A DNA stretch of 64,000 nt from contig JFHF01000012.1 of NCBI GenBank assembly GCA_000648925.1, forward strand, positions 109,231 to 173,230, written 5' to 3'. Of the stretch, positions 34,516 to 43,982 are shown one piece after another (the first letter of the stretch is position 1; each line of letters opens with the position of its first letter). The notes beneath the pieces were generated by a model that had not been told where the DNA came from, searched no databases, and saw only the letters and a list, made by a program, of their open reading frames with translations. The stretch comes from Caballeronia jiangsuensis (GTDB taxonomy: Bacteria > Pseudomonadota > Gammaproteobacteria > Burkholderiales > Burkholderiaceae). Position numbers and translations under genes: made by a program.

Positions 34516-35798
34516 CGTCGTTCGTCCCGAGGCGGCGCGAAGTCCCAGATGAGGCGCGGATCGAACGACATCGCCGCGAACATCGTCAGCACGACGACCG
34601 CGCCGAACGCGATCGCCGCCGGACCGGCCTCGATCGTCGCCATCGCGCTGAACTGCACGAGCGCGACGAGCACGGCGATCACGTAGATATCGAGCATCGA
34701 CCAGCGGCCCACCAGCTCGACGATGCGGTAGATGCGCGCGCGCCGCAGGCCTTGCTGCGTCATGCGCAGATTCGCGGTCGCGGCGAGATAGCCGATCGCG
34801 AGAATCTTGAGCATCGGCACGGCGATGCTCGCGATGAACACGATGATCGCGAGCGGCCACGATCCCGAATGCCACAGGTACGCGACGCCGCTCATGATCG
34901 TGTCCTTCTGCGCGCCGAAGAGCGAGCTCGTGTTCATCACCGGCAGCAGGTTCGCGGGGATGTAGAGAATCGCCGCGGAAATCAGATAGGCCCACGTGCG
35001 CGACAGGCTCGCGGGCTTGCGCAGATGCAGATGCGCGCCGCAGCGCGGGCAGCACAGATGGTCATGACGCAGCGTGCCGCGCGTGGAGAGCCCGCAATCG
35101 TGACAGACGCAGATGCCGCTCGCCGCCGCCGTGCGCCCGTGAAGCGGCGTGTCGGCGGGCATGCCGGGCGGCGCGCCTTCGATGCGCATCCACATCGCGC
35201 GTTCGTCGAATGCGGACGTCGCCGCGACGAGCAGCAGCATCAGCGCCGCGAGCGACCACAGCGCCGGCCCCGTGACCACCGAAGCGATATGCGCGAGCTT
35301 CACGACCGCGACCAGCAGGCCGAGCATCAGCACTTCGGTCATGCCCCAGTTGCGCGCGACGCGCAGCAGACGGAAGACGGCGTCGGCGTGCCACGGCCTG
35401 CGGTTCAGATAGAGCGGCAGCAGCAGCCACACCATGCCGAGCGCCTGCAGCGCGGGCATCAGGATCGTCGTGATGAAGATGAGGCCGGCGAGCGGCCACA
35501 TGCCGTCGCGATAGAGCACGCGCACCGCGCCGATCAGCGTCGTCTCGACGACATCGCCGTTCACCGCGAGGCCGACGATCGGAAACGCGTTCGAGATCAG
35601 CCACAGCACGAAGGCGGCGAACGCAAAGGCGAGCGCGCGGTCGAAGCCGCGTCCGCGGCGGCGATAGAGCACCGCGCGGCAACGGCAGCAGCGCAGCGTG
35701 CCGCCAGGCGGCACGACGCCTTCGCGCTGCATCAGATCGCATTCGTGGCACGCGATGAGCGGCCGCGCTGCGCGATCGTCGGATGTGACCGTGTTCAT
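34512..35798 (-). CDS. pqiA: PqiA, inner-membrane partner of PqiB
   Basis: 428 residues. Two tandem PqiA units, each a cysteine-rich zinc-ribbon (C17/C20 with C37-C40; then ICVCHDC...CCPRCG) followed by four helices. This is the full two-unit form. It sits in the inner membrane and feeds substrate to PqiB. Its ATG overlaps the stop of the upstream efflux outer-membrane lipoprotein gene (ATGA), tying it to the RND pump. Confidence 0.93.
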   Translation of the reverse strand: MNTVTSDDRAARPLIACHECDLMQREGVVPPGGTLRCCRCRAVLYRRRGRGFDRALAFAFAAFVLWLISNAFPIVGLAVNGDVVETTLIGAVRVLYRDGMWPLAGLIFITTILMPALQALGMVWLLLPLYLNRRPWHADAVFRLLRVARNWGMTEVLMLGLLVAVVKLAHIASVVTGPALWSLAALMLLLVAATSAFDERAMWMRIEGAPPGMPADTPLHGRTAAASGICVCHDCGLSTRGTLRHDHLCCPRCGAHLHLRKPASLSRTWAYLISAAILYIPANLLPVMNTSSLFGAQKDTIMSGVAYLWHSGSWPLAIIVFIASIAVPMLKILAIGYLAATANLRMTQQGLRRARIYRIVELVGRWSMLDIYVIAVLVALVQFSAMATIEAGPAAIAFGAVVVLTMFAAMSFDPRLIWDFAPPRDERR

Positions 35799-37270
35799 TG
35801 CACTGTCTGGGAAGCGGGCTGGTCCGGCTTGGCCGTATCGGCGGAAGGCGTCGCGGATTGTTGCTGCGTCGTCATCTTGTCGGCCGCGACGACCCAGCCG
35901 CCGCCCATCACCTTGTAGAGCGTGACGAACGACACGAGCGCGGCGGCCTGCGTCTGCGCCTGCGAAAGCTCGGCGTTGAAGAGGCTGCGCTCGGCGTCGA
36001 GCACTTCGATATAGCTCGTGTAGCCGCCTTCGTAGCGCGCCCGCGCGAGCCGCGAATACGTGGCGAGCGCGGTGACCTGGCGGCCCTGCACTTCGAGTTG
36101 CTCGTGCAGTTTCTGCGACGCGATCAGCGCGTCGTCGACTTCCTGGAACGCGACCTGAATCGACTTCTGATACGTGAGCAACGCCGCCTGCTGCTGCGCT
36201 TCGGCCGACTGCACCTGGCCGGAGATATTGCCCGCCGTGAAGATCGGCTGCGTGATCTGCCCCGCGAACGCCCACACGCGCGCCGGCCCCGTGAAGAGCG
36301 ACGAGAACTGGCCGCTCGCGGTCCCGAAGAGGCCGGTCAGCGAAATCTGCGGAAAGTAGAGCGCGCGCGCCGCGCCGATGAGCGCATTGGCCGCGACCAG
36401 ATCCTGTTCCGCCTGACGCAGATCGGGGCGCCGCTCCAGCAGGTCAGACGGCAGGCCCGCCGGGATCACCGGCGTCGCGAGTTCGTTGAGCGTCCGGCCG
36501 CGCACGATCGGCCCCGGATTCGCGCCGAGCAGCACCGAGAGCGCGTCTTCCTGCTGCGCGATCTGGGTTTCGAGTTGCGGAATCACCGCGAGCGAGGCTT
36601 CGTATTCGGACTGGCTCTGCGCGAGTTCCATCTGCGAGACTTCGCCGCCTTCGAAGCGCAACGTGAACACATGCACCGATTCGGCGCGGCTCTGCGTCGT
36701 CGCCTTGGCGATTTCGAGCTGCTTGTCGAAGCTGCGCAAATTCAAATATGCCGACGCCACCGACGCCACCAGCGAGAGAATGGTCGCGCGCCGTCCTTCC
36801 TCGCTCGACAGCAGGTTCGCGCGCGCGGCCTCGGTGAGCCGCCGGTTGCGGCCGAAGAGATCGAGTTCCCACGACGCCGACACCGACGCCTGGAAGTCGT
36901 TGTAGACCGGCCCGAAGCCGTTGAGCGGCTGCGGCCCCGCCGCCGACGCGCGCTGCCTCGCCGCCGACGCTCCCGCCGATACTTGCGGGAACAGCGCGGC
37001 ACGGGTCGTCACGAACTGGCCCATGAACTGATCGACGCGCGCCGCCGCGATCTTCACGTCCTTGTTGTTCGCGAGCGCCGTCGAGATCAGATCGTTGAGC
37101 ACCGGGTCCTGGAACTCCTGCCACCATTCGGTGTTCGCGGTATCGGCGACTTCGGCCGTGGCGAAGCGAAACGTCGCCGGCGTATCGACCGGCTGACGCG
37201 AATAATTCGGACCGAGCAGGCAGCCGGAGAGCGCTAGCGCGGCGGCGAAGCTGGCGAAAGTGCGCCGCAT
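35795..37270 (-). CDS. Efflux outer-membrane lipoprotein, NodT/OprM family
   Basis: 491 residues. Lipobox ALSGC (Cys near residue 17), then the TolC-like fold with two outer-membrane-factor repeats (~60-250 and ~270-460). Typical phrases are WWQEFQDPVLNDLI, SWELDLFGRNRR and LLERRPDLRQAEQ. It forms the exit duct of the tripartite pump encoded upstream. ATG 37270 is one base after the pump-gene stop, and its own stop overlaps the pqiA start. The C-terminal tail is Gln/Ser/Ala-rich. Confidence 0.93.
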   Translation of the reverse strand: MRRTFASFAAALALSGCLLGPNYSRQPVDTPATFRFATAEVADTANTEWWQEFQDPVLNDLISTALANNKDVKIAAARVDQFMGQFVTTRAALFPQVSAGASAARQRASAAGPQPLNGFGPVYNDFQASVSASWELDLFGRNRRLTEAARANLLSSEEGRRATILSLVASVASAYLNLRSFDKQLEIAKATTQSRAESVHVFTLRFEGGEVSQMELAQSQSEYEASLAVIPQLETQIAQQEDALSVLLGANPGPIVRGRTLNELATPVIPAGLPSDLLERRPDLRQAEQDLVAANALIGAARALYFPQISLTGLFGTASGQFSSLFTGPARVWAFAGQITQPIFTAGNISGQVQSAEAQQQAALLTYQKSIQVAFQEVDDALIASQKLHEQLEVQGRQVTALATYSRLARARYEGGYTSYIEVLDAERSLFNAELSQAQTQAAALVSFVTLYKVMGGGWVVAADKMTTQQQSATPSADTAKPDQPASQTVQ

Positions 37271-37271
37271 G

Positions 37272-40200
37272 TCAGTCTCCCTTGTCCGGGGCGGACGGCG
37301 AGGCATTCGAACCGCTTCCCGATGCGTTCTGGGACGGCTTCGCATCGGTGGCGGTGGGCGCTTCGTCGCCTTTCTTTTTCTTCGAGCGCGAGGACATCGT
37401 TTCCAGTCCCCAGAAGAACATCGGGATGAAGAACACGGCGATGACCGTCGCGCCGAGCATCCCGCCGATCACGCCCGTGCCGATGGAATGCCGGCTGTTC
37501 GCGGATGCGCCCGTGGCGATCGCGAGCGGCACGCAGCCGAGAATGAACGCGAGCGAGGTCATCACGATCGGGCGCAGGCGCTCTTCGGCGGCGGTCATCG
37601 CCGCGTCGTAGACGGACGCGCCCGCCTCGCGGTTCAGCACGGCGAACTCGAAGATGAGAATGGCGTTCTTCGCCGCGAGCGCGACGAGCATCGTCAGGCC
37701 GATCTGGAAGTACACGTCGTTGTTGAGGCCGCGCAGGAGAATGGCGAGCAGCGCGCCGAAGATCGCGAACGGCACCGCCATCAGCACGCCGAACGGCAGG
37801 CTCCACTTCTCGTACTGCGCCGCGAGGATCAGGAACACCATGATCAGGCCGAACACGAAGACGAGCGCCGACGAACTGCCCGACTGCTTCGCCTCGTAGG
37901 CCTCGCCGCTCCACCCGATGCCGTAGTCCGACGGCAAGCCCCGTGCGATATCTTCCAGCGCGTCTATGACCTGTCCGGACGCGTAGCCGGGCGCGGCGTT
38001 CGCCGTGATCTTCACCGCCGGGAAGTTGTTGAAGCGCGTGATGAGATCGGGGCCCGTCACATAGCGCGTCGTGACCATGGACTTGAGCGGCACCATCTCG
38101 CCGGACTTGCTCTTCACGAAAATCTGCGTGAGATCGTCCGGCTTCAGCCGGTACTGCGGCTCCGCCTGCAAGATCACTTGCCAGAGCCGGCTCGACCGGT
38201 TGAATTGCGACACGTAGAGCGAGCCGAACATCGTCTGCATTGCGCTATAGACGTCCTCGACGGGCACGCCGAGCGTTTCGGCCTTGTCGCGATCGACATT
38301 GGCGAGCATCTGCTGCGACGACGCGTTGAAGGTCGAGGTGACGCCCGTCAGTTCCGGGCGCGCCTTGGCCTTGGCGACGAAATCGTCCACGATGGCGGCG
38401 AACTGGCCGATAGTCGCATCGCCCTTGCTCTGAATCCACATCTCGGTGCCGCCGGTCGTGCCGAGACCCGGAATCGACGGCGGATTCAGCGGCACGACGA
38501 TGCCTTCCCTGATCTGCGACAGATGCTTGTACGCATCGACGAGCACCGCGCGCGCGTTCTGCGTGCGGATATTGGCCGACTTGTAGCGTTCCTCGAAACT
38601 CTTGAAGCCGACGAAGAACGTCGACGAGTTGTTCTTGTTCTGGCTATCGAGAATGCTGAAGCCATCGACGGTCGTAATGCTGCCGACCGCCGGCTGCTTC
38701 ATGAAGTACTCGGTCACGCGATCGGACACCGCGCCGGTGCGGTCGAGCGACGCGGCATCGGGCATGATCACCGCGCCGAGCAGATAGCCCTGATCCTCGG
38801 GCGGCAGGAACGCGGTCGGTATGTCGCGCATCATGACGACGGCGAGCGCGATCATGCCGATGAAGAGCAGCAGCGCAATCGCGAAACGCTTGATGATGAG
38901 CCGCACGACGCTCGTGTAGCCGTGCGTCATGCGCAGGAACTGGGCGTCGAACCAGCGGAAAAAGCCTTTTTTCTCGTGATGTCCCGGTTTCAGCAGCAAC
39001 GCGGCGAGCGCGGGCGACAAGGTCAGCGCGACGATGCCCGAGATCACGACCGAGATCGCTATCGTGATGGCGAACTGCTTGTACATCTGCCCCGTGATGC
39101 CGGAGAGGAACGCCACCGGCACGAACACCGCGCACAGCACGAGCACGATGGCGACGACCGGCCCGGCCACTTCGTCCATCGCCTTCTTGGCGGCGGTCTT
39201 CGGATCGAGCTTGTGCACGGTCATGTTGCGCTCGACGTTCTCGATCACGACGATCGCATCGTCCACGACAATCCCGATCGCGAGCACCATGCCGAACAAG
39301 GTCAGCATGTTGATGGAGAAGCCGAGCGCCTCCATGCCCATGAACGTGCCGACGATCGACACCGGCACCGCGATCACCGGAATCAGCGTGGCGCGCAGGC
39401 TTTGCAGGAACACGAACACGACGATCACGACCAGCACGACCGCTTCGAAGAACGTATGCACCACGTCAGAGATGGACGCGCGCGTGAACTCCGTCGTGTC
39501 CATCGCGATTTCGTATTCGATGCCCTGCGGGAACGTCTTCTTCATCTCGGCGAGCGACGCGCGCACCTGCTTCGCCACGTCGAGCGCGTTCGCGCCCGGC
39601 TGCTGATAGACGGCGAGCACCGTCGCCGATTTGCCCTGGAAGCGGCTGCGGATCGAATAGTCTTTCTGCCCGAGCTCGGCGCGGCCCACGTCCTTCAGAC
39701 GCACGATCGCGGCGCCGCCCGATTGCGCGCGGATGATGATGTTCTCGAACTCGGAGGGCTCGGTGAGCCGCCCGGTCGTCGTCACCGCGAAGGACTGCTC
39801 GACGGGCGCGCCGGTCGGCGATTGTCCGAGACGGCCCACGGCGAACTGCTGGTTCTGGTTCGCGACCGCGCGCTGCACGTCCGCAGCGGTGATGCCGAGC
39901 TGCGCCATGCGATCGGGCTTGAGCCAGATGCGCATCGCGTAATCGGGCGTGCCGAAGATGCTCGTCTGGTTCGCGCCGGGAATGCGCTTGAGCGCGTCGA
40001 GGACATACACGTTCGCGTAGTTCGCGATATACGTCGCGTCATAGCGCTCGTCGGGCGAGTAGATGGCGATGACCATCATGAACGCCTGCGACTTCTTCTG
40101 CACCTGCACGCCCTGCGCGGTCACCGATTGCGGCAGTTGCGGCAGCGCGAGATTCACGCGGTTCTGCACGTCGACCTGCGCGAGTTCCGGGTTGGTGCCG

Positions 40201-40493
40201 ATCTGGAAGTAGGCGTTGATCGTCAGATTGCCCGTCGACGAACTCGACGAGCTCATATAGATCATGTTGTCCGCGCCGTTGACCTGCTGCTCGATCGGCG
40301 CGGCGACGTTGTTCGCGACCACGTCCGCGCTCGCGCCCGGATAGGTCGCGGAGATCGTGATCTGCGGCGGCGTGATGTCGGGATACTGCGCGGTGGGCAG
40401 CGCAAGCATGCACAGCGCGCCGCCCAGCGTGATGATGATCGATATGACCGACGCGAAAATCGGACGGTCAATGCAGAAATGTGAAATGTTCAT
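37272..40493 (-). CDS. RND efflux pump, HAE1 family inner-membrane subunit
   Basis: 1073 residues, a standard hydrophobe/amphiphile-efflux pump: twelve helices and two large periplasmic loops. The proton-relay Asp pair is in TM4 (GIVVDDAIVVIENVERNM). The opening NISHFCIDRPIFASVISI and the QYPDITPPQI loop match AcrB/MexB relatives. A short Ser/Asn/Ala-rich tail follows TM12. Drug range cannot be read from sequence. It lies 44 bp after the adaptor gene. Confidence 0.96.
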   Translation of the reverse strand: MNISHFCIDRPIFASVISIIITLGGALCMLALPTAQYPDITPPQITISATYPGASADVVANNVAAPIEQQVNGADNMIYMSSSSSSTGNLTINAYFQIGTNPELAQVDVQNRVNLALPQLPQSVTAQGVQVQKKSQAFMMVIAIYSPDERYDATYIANYANVYVLDALKRIPGANQTSIFGTPDYAMRIWLKPDRMAQLGITAADVQRAVANQNQQFAVGRLGQSPTGAPVEQSFAVTTTGRLTEPSEFENIIIRAQSGGAAIVRLKDVGRAELGQKDYSIRSRFQGKSATVLAVYQQPGANALDVAKQVRASLAEMKKTFPQGIEYEIAMDTTEFTRASISDVVHTFFEAVVLVVIVVFVFLQSLRATLIPVIAVPVSIVGTFMGMEALGFSINMLTLFGMVLAIGIVVDDAIVVIENVERNMTVHKLDPKTAAKKAMDEVAGPVVAIVLVLCAVFVPVAFLSGITGQMYKQFAITIAISVVISGIVALTLSPALAALLLKPGHHEKKGFFRWFDAQFLRMTHGYTSVVRLIIKRFAIALLLFIGMIALAVVMMRDIPTAFLPPEDQGYLLGAVIMPDAASLDRTGAVSDRVTEYFMKQPAVGSITTVDGFSILDSQNKNNSSTFFVGFKSFEERYKSANIRTQNARAVLVDAYKHLSQIREGIVVPLNPPSIPGLGTTGGTEMWIQSKGDATIGQFAAIVDDFVAKAKARPELTGVTSTFNASSQQMLANVDRDKAETLGVPVEDVYSAMQTMFGSLYVSQFNRSSRLWQVILQAEPQYRLKPDDLTQIFVKSKSGEMVPLKSMVTTRYVTGPDLITRFNNFPAVKITANAAPGYASGQVIDALEDIARGLPSDYGIGWSGEAYEAKQSGSSSALVFVFGLIMVFLILAAQYEKWSLPFGVLMAVPFAIFGALLAILLRGLNNDVYFQIGLTMLVALAAKNAILIFEFAVLNREAGASVYDAAMTAAEERLRPIVMTSLAFILGCVPLAIATGASANSRHSIGTGVIGGMLGATVIAVFFIPMFFWGLETMSSRSKKKKGDEAPTATDAKPSQNASGSGSNASPSAPDKGD

Positions 40494-40537
40494 TGGCCTC
40501 TTCCGCGCGACATGCTTCCGATAGACGTCAGATCAAA

Positions 40538-41782
40538 TCACTTTTCGCCTGCGCTCTTCGTTTGCCCGGCCGACGCCTCCTGCGCGCCCGACGCCGGCGC
40601 CGCGGGTGCGGCCGTGACGCGAATCTGCGAATCCGCGCTGACCCGGATCGCGCCATCGACGATGACGCGCTCGCCCGCCTTCAGGCCGCTCGTGATGAAC
40701 CAGTCGTCGCCATGCCATTCGCCGACTTCGACGACACGCTGGTGCGGCTTCGATTGCTCGTCGAGCACCCAGACGAAGTGGCTCTTTGCGCCCTGCAGCA
40801 CGGCGCGCTGCGGCACGAGAATGGCGTTGGGCCGCACCGCGCCCACCACGCGCGCCTTCACGAACTGCCCGGGCCGCAGCGTGCCTTGCGGATTGGCGAA
40901 CACCGCGCGCACGAGGAACGTGCCCGTCTCCGTGCTGAACGCCGGATTCGTGAAGTCGATGCGGCCGGTCTGCGGAAAGACCGAGCCATCGGCCTGAATC
41001 ACGACCACATCGAACTTGTTGTCGGGCGGAAAGTGCAACTGGCCCGTCTTGATCTGCTCGCGATACTTCAGCAACTCGTTCTCCGAGATGCTGAAGTTCA
41101 CCCACATCGGGTCGAGCTGATAGACGGAGGTGAGCAGGCCCGATTGCGTCGGCGTCACGTAGCTGCCTTCCTGCACGCGCGCGAAGCTGGAGAGGCCCTT
41201 GAGCGGCGAGCGGATCGTCGTGTAGCTCAGATTGAGCTCCGCGGTCTGCACCTCGCCTTTCGCGGCGATGACGGCGGCCTGCGCGCTCTTTTCGTTGCCG
41301 ACGGCGTCGTCGAGATCCTTCTTGCTCAACGCGTTCATCGCCGCGAGCGGCTTCACGCGCGAGAGATTCTGCTGGGTGACGAGGAGCCGCGCATCCTGCT
41401 GCGCGAGCGAGCCCTTGGCGGTCTGCAACGCGGCTTCGAAGGGGCGCTTGTCCATGAGGAACATCACCTGCCCGGCCTGGACGAGCGAGCCTTCGGTGTA
41501 CATGCGCTTTTCCAGGAAGCCGTCGACGCGTGCGCGTATCTCGACCTCGCGCGAGCTTTGCGTCTGCGCGGTGAATTCGAATTCGACGGGCGTCGACTGC
41601 GCGGCGACGGTCACGACAGTGACATCGACGGCGGGCTTCTGCGCTTCGGCTGGCGGCTTCCTGCACGCCACGAGCGCAAGCGACGCCATCGTGGCGATTG
41701 CGACGAGACGCAACGCGCGCATCGGGCGCGACGGTTGAGCGAACGAGCAGCAGTCCAGCATCTGTTCCGACACGAACGCCAT
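40538..41782 (-). CDS. RND efflux periplasmic adaptor (membrane fusion) lipoprotein
   Basis: 414 residues. Lipobox LVAC at about Cys40, then the adaptor order: half-lipoyl (EIRARVDGFLEKRMYTEGSL), helical hairpin (~100-170), second lipoyl half, beta-barrel and membrane-proximal domain, and a Ser/Gly/Ala-rich tail. It links the pump and the outer-membrane duct. I start at ATG 41782, seven bases after GGGAGG. A later ATG at 41722 would give a shorter, more typical signal peptide but has no ribosome-binding site. First gene of the six-gene operon. Confidence 0.92.
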   Translation of the reverse strand: MAFVSEQMLDCCSFAQPSRPMRALRLVAIATMASLALVACRKPPAEAQKPAVDVTVVTVAAQSTPVEFEFTAQTQSSREVEIRARVDGFLEKRMYTEGSLVQAGQVMFLMDKRPFEAALQTAKGSLAQQDARLLVTQQNLSRVKPLAAMNALSKKDLDDAVGNEKSAQAAVIAAKGEVQTAELNLSYTTIRSPLKGLSSFARVQEGSYVTPTQSGLLTSVYQLDPMWVNFSISENELLKYREQIKTGQLHFPPDNKFDVVVIQADGSVFPQTGRIDFTNPAFSTETGTFLVRAVFANPQGTLRPGQFVKARVVGAVRPNAILVPQRAVLQGAKSHFVWVLDEQSKPHQRVVEVGEWHGDDWFITSGLKAGERVIVDGAIRVSADSQIRVTAAPAAPASGAQEASAGQTKSAGEK

Positions 41783-41871
41783 AGGCGCCTCCCTCTTGGG
41801 ATGGCCGATCGTTGATGAGCGAGCGCGCCCGGGAAGGCGCCTCGCCACGACATGCTCGCGGTTGCGTTTCA

Positions 41872-41889
41872 GCGAAGGCGTGCCTTCGC
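41872..41889 (-). other. Hairpin in the leader of the efflux operon
   Basis: GCGAAGGC and GCCTTCGC form an 8-bp perfect stem with a 2-base spacer (a 7-bp stem with a 4-base loop in practice), about 90-107 nt before the adaptor ATG. It may be a regulatory leader element or a protein site. Confidence 0.4.
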
Positions 41890-42061
41890 CATGCGATGAA
41901 ATCGCGGGACAGGAATCTTGGGCGACGTCAGCGAGCGCGAGCCTGATGCTTTTGATGTGTCGTAGCTGCCTCCGGTTTTGGCGGTCGAGTTATAGCCAGA
42001 GATGCTCATTGTTTCGCCACGGTGTTGCGTGACGAGACTACTAATAGCCGAATACGGATGA

Positions 42062-42077
42062 AAACGCCATAGCGTTT
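42062..42077. promoter_or_regulatory. Candidate operator upstream of the efflux operon
   Basis: Perfect inverted repeat AAACGC-CATA-GCGTTT in the AT-rich part of the intergenic region, ~280 bp before the adaptor start. Its position fits an operator; the binding protein is unknown. Confidence 0.4.
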
Positions 42078-42220
42078 AATGCCATTTCGACTGAGGCGGC
42101 GGATCGGGACGCGCAGCAATTACTGCCGGCTTTGGTTTGCAGGCCGACGGGATCGCCGGCTGCGGCGGGACGCTATGGATTGCTTGGCAGTCTGCCGAAC
42201 GGGCGTGCCGGAATTCGAAA

Positions 42221-42254
42221 CGCCGGGCGAGACTGTAGACAGTTTTGTCCGGCG
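42221..42254 (-). terminator. Possible terminator after the MocR gene
   Basis: CGCCGG (42221-42226) can pair with CCGGCG (42249-42254). An inner palindrome ACTGT-AG-ACAGT (42232-42243) lies between. On the minus strand the structure is followed by TTTCGAATT. It begins 11 bp after the mocR stop. Confidence 0.4.
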
Positions 42255-42264
42255 TACATGCTTG

Positions 42265-43674
42265 TCACAGATGCCCGAACAACGCCCGCGGCCGGTCCCT
42301 CAACGTGCCCGCGAGCATCCTCAGGCCGCTGACGAGCTGATCGCGGCTTTCCGCGCACGCGAGATTGATGCGCACGCCATGCTCGATCTCCGAGCGGTCC
42401 ACCGCGAACGCCGACGACGGCATCACCACCACGCCGCGCGCCTTCGCATTCGCCGCGAAATCGTCGGCGCGCCACGGCAGCGGCAGCTTCAGCCAGACGA
42501 ACATGCAGGCCGGATCGGACTGCAACAGTTCCTGCGGCAGCAACTCGCGGGCGAGATCATGCCGCGCGCGAATCTCGGCGAGCTGCGCGTTCATGATGTG
42601 CTGCGCGGTGCCATCCTCCATCCAGACGGCGGCAATCAGCATCGATAGCGGAGCGGGCATCCACGCCGTCGTGCGCACGGCCTCCGCACAAAGCGCCGAA
42701 TTGTCCTGCGGACTCAGCAGATAGCCGAGCCGCAAGCCCGGCGCGAGTATCTTCGAGGTCGCCGAGATATGGAACGTCAGTTCGGGGCACAGGCTCGCGA
42801 GCGTCGGCAGGCGTTGCGCGACGAGCGGGCCGTACACGTCGTCCTCGATGATCGCCACGCCATGCCGCCGCGCGACATCGACGAGCGCCATGCGCCGCTC
42901 GAGGCTCATCGTCGTGACGGTGGGATTCTGCAGATTCGGGACCGTGAAGATCGCCTTCACCGGCACGCGTTTGCACACGCGCTCGACCTCGTCGATGAGC
43001 AGGCCGTCGCGGTCGCTCGGAATGCCCACGATCTCGAACTGGAACACCGGCGCGAGAGCCTTCAGCCCGTAATACGTGAGCTGATCCGCGAGGATCACGC
43101 CATCCGTGCCGATCAGGCTGTTGAGCACCGCATACAGGCCGTGCTGCGCGCCGCTCGTGACGACGACCTGATCCGGCGTCGGCGCGAAGCCCGGCGCGCT
43201 CATCCAGCGCGCACCCGCCGCGCGCGCCCACGAAGGGCCCTGCGGCGGCTGATATTCCTGCAACTGCGCGAAGCGCGGATCGCGCGGCAGCTCGCCCATC
43301 GTGCGCGCGAGGCACGCGAGGAATTCGCCGGTCGCGGGCCGGTTCACCGTGAGGTCGATGACCGCGCTGCCCGAGCTCGCGGGCGGCGTCTCGACGCTCG
43401 GCATCGCGCCGCCGGTCACGAGCGAGCCGCGCCGCTTGCTGCCGATCACGAGGCCGCGCAACTGCAATTCCTTGTACGCGCGCGACACCGTGGACACATT
43501 GATGCCCAGGTCGCTCGCCAGTTGCCGTTGCGGCGGCAGACGGCTGCCGGGCGGATAGATGCCGCTGCGGATTTCCTTCTCGATGGAGCTGGATACCTCG
43601 ATATAGGTCGATCGCTTGGTCGCGCCGTCGCCTTCGCCGTTCGCGCTCAGCGTCTGATCCTTGTCGGAAGCCAT
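42265..43674 (-). CDS. MocR-type regulator (GntR HTH + aminotransferase-like domain)
   Basis: 469 residues. A GntR winged helix at ~20-90 (GSRLPPQRQLASDLGINVST, then VSRAYKELQLRGLV) is joined to a fold-type I aminotransferase domain (~110-460). PLP landmarks are intact: VPNLQNPT, EDDVYGP and the Schiff-base lysine in SATSKILAPGLRLGY. MocR proteins sense an amino acid or amine through PLP and control divergent genes. Here the divergent unit is the amino acid permease and DadA-like oxidase, likely its targets. A dyad overlaps its own leader. Confidence 0.92.
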   Translation of the reverse strand: MASDKDQTLSANGEGDGATKRSTYIEVSSSIEKEIRSGIYPPGSRLPPQRQLASDLGINVSTVSRAYKELQLRGLVIGSKRRGSLVTGGAMPSVETPPASSGSAVIDLTVNRPATGEFLACLARTMGELPRDPRFAQLQEYQPPQGPSWARAAGARWMSAPGFAPTPDQVVVTSGAQHGLYAVLNSLIGTDGVILADQLTYYGLKALAPVFQFEIVGIPSDRDGLLIDEVERVCKRVPVKAIFTVPNLQNPTVTTMSLERRMALVDVARRHGVAIIEDDVYGPLVAQRLPTLASLCPELTFHISATSKILAPGLRLGYLLSPQDNSALCAEAVRTTAWMPAPLSMLIAAVWMEDGTAQHIMNAQLAEIRARHDLARELLPQELLQSDPACMFVWLKLPLPWRADDFAANAKARGVVVMPSSAFAVDRSEIEHGVRINLACAESRDQLVSGLRMLAGTLRDRPRALFGHL

Positions 43675-43982
43675 GAATCTCTGTCTCCATACAAACGATG
43701 CTTTGTCCGCGATTTGTGCGGAAGTCAGGCGATTCTAACCCAGAGTGGCCGCGATGCAATGCTCGCGTAAGCGCCAAAGCATGTTGAGGCGTGCTGAAGC
43801 GCTTCTGCAAGAGCCGCTCCAGCCGCACTCAGGGAAAATCCCATCACCACACAATAGCGTTTTTAATTGCACACAAAAAAATCTTGTGTGATTCTAGTAT
43901 CAGAGTTTGTCTGGTGTGCGCTGTGTTTTGCATCAGCCGCGCGTCCGATTCATCCGATCTTTGTCCGCAGGAGATTTCCCCG
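43675..43982. promoter_or_regulatory. Divergent mocR/permease control region with two inverted repeats
   Basis: 308 bp with an AT-rich centre. ACAAA-N6-TTTGT (43691-43706) lies just upstream of the mocR ribosome-binding site. CACACAA-N7-TTGTGTG (43870-43890) lies ~95 bp before the permease ATG. The arms share ACAA/TTGT, as expected for two sites of one regulator, presumably MocR. A possible -10, TAGTAT, follows the second repeat. No gene is supported in the stretch. Confidence 0.45.

Larger units (their letters stand above)
41783..42264. other. 482-bp intergenic region upstream of the RND-pqi operon
   Basis: No gene is supported here on either strand. The middle (~41940-42080) is AT-richer and should hold the operon promoter. 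Three dyads, listed separately, are the only structure I see: a leader hairpin, a 16-bp inverted repeat and a hairpin after the mocR stop. No dedicated TetR or MarR regulator gene adjoins the pump. Confidence 0.6.

Noticed and set aside
37260..40484. A 1074-codon open frame antisense to the RND pump gene
   Set aside because: Its translation is Arg/His/Asp-rich without any fold, and it mirrors the pump gene codon for codon; long antisense frames are expected where third positions are almost all G or C.
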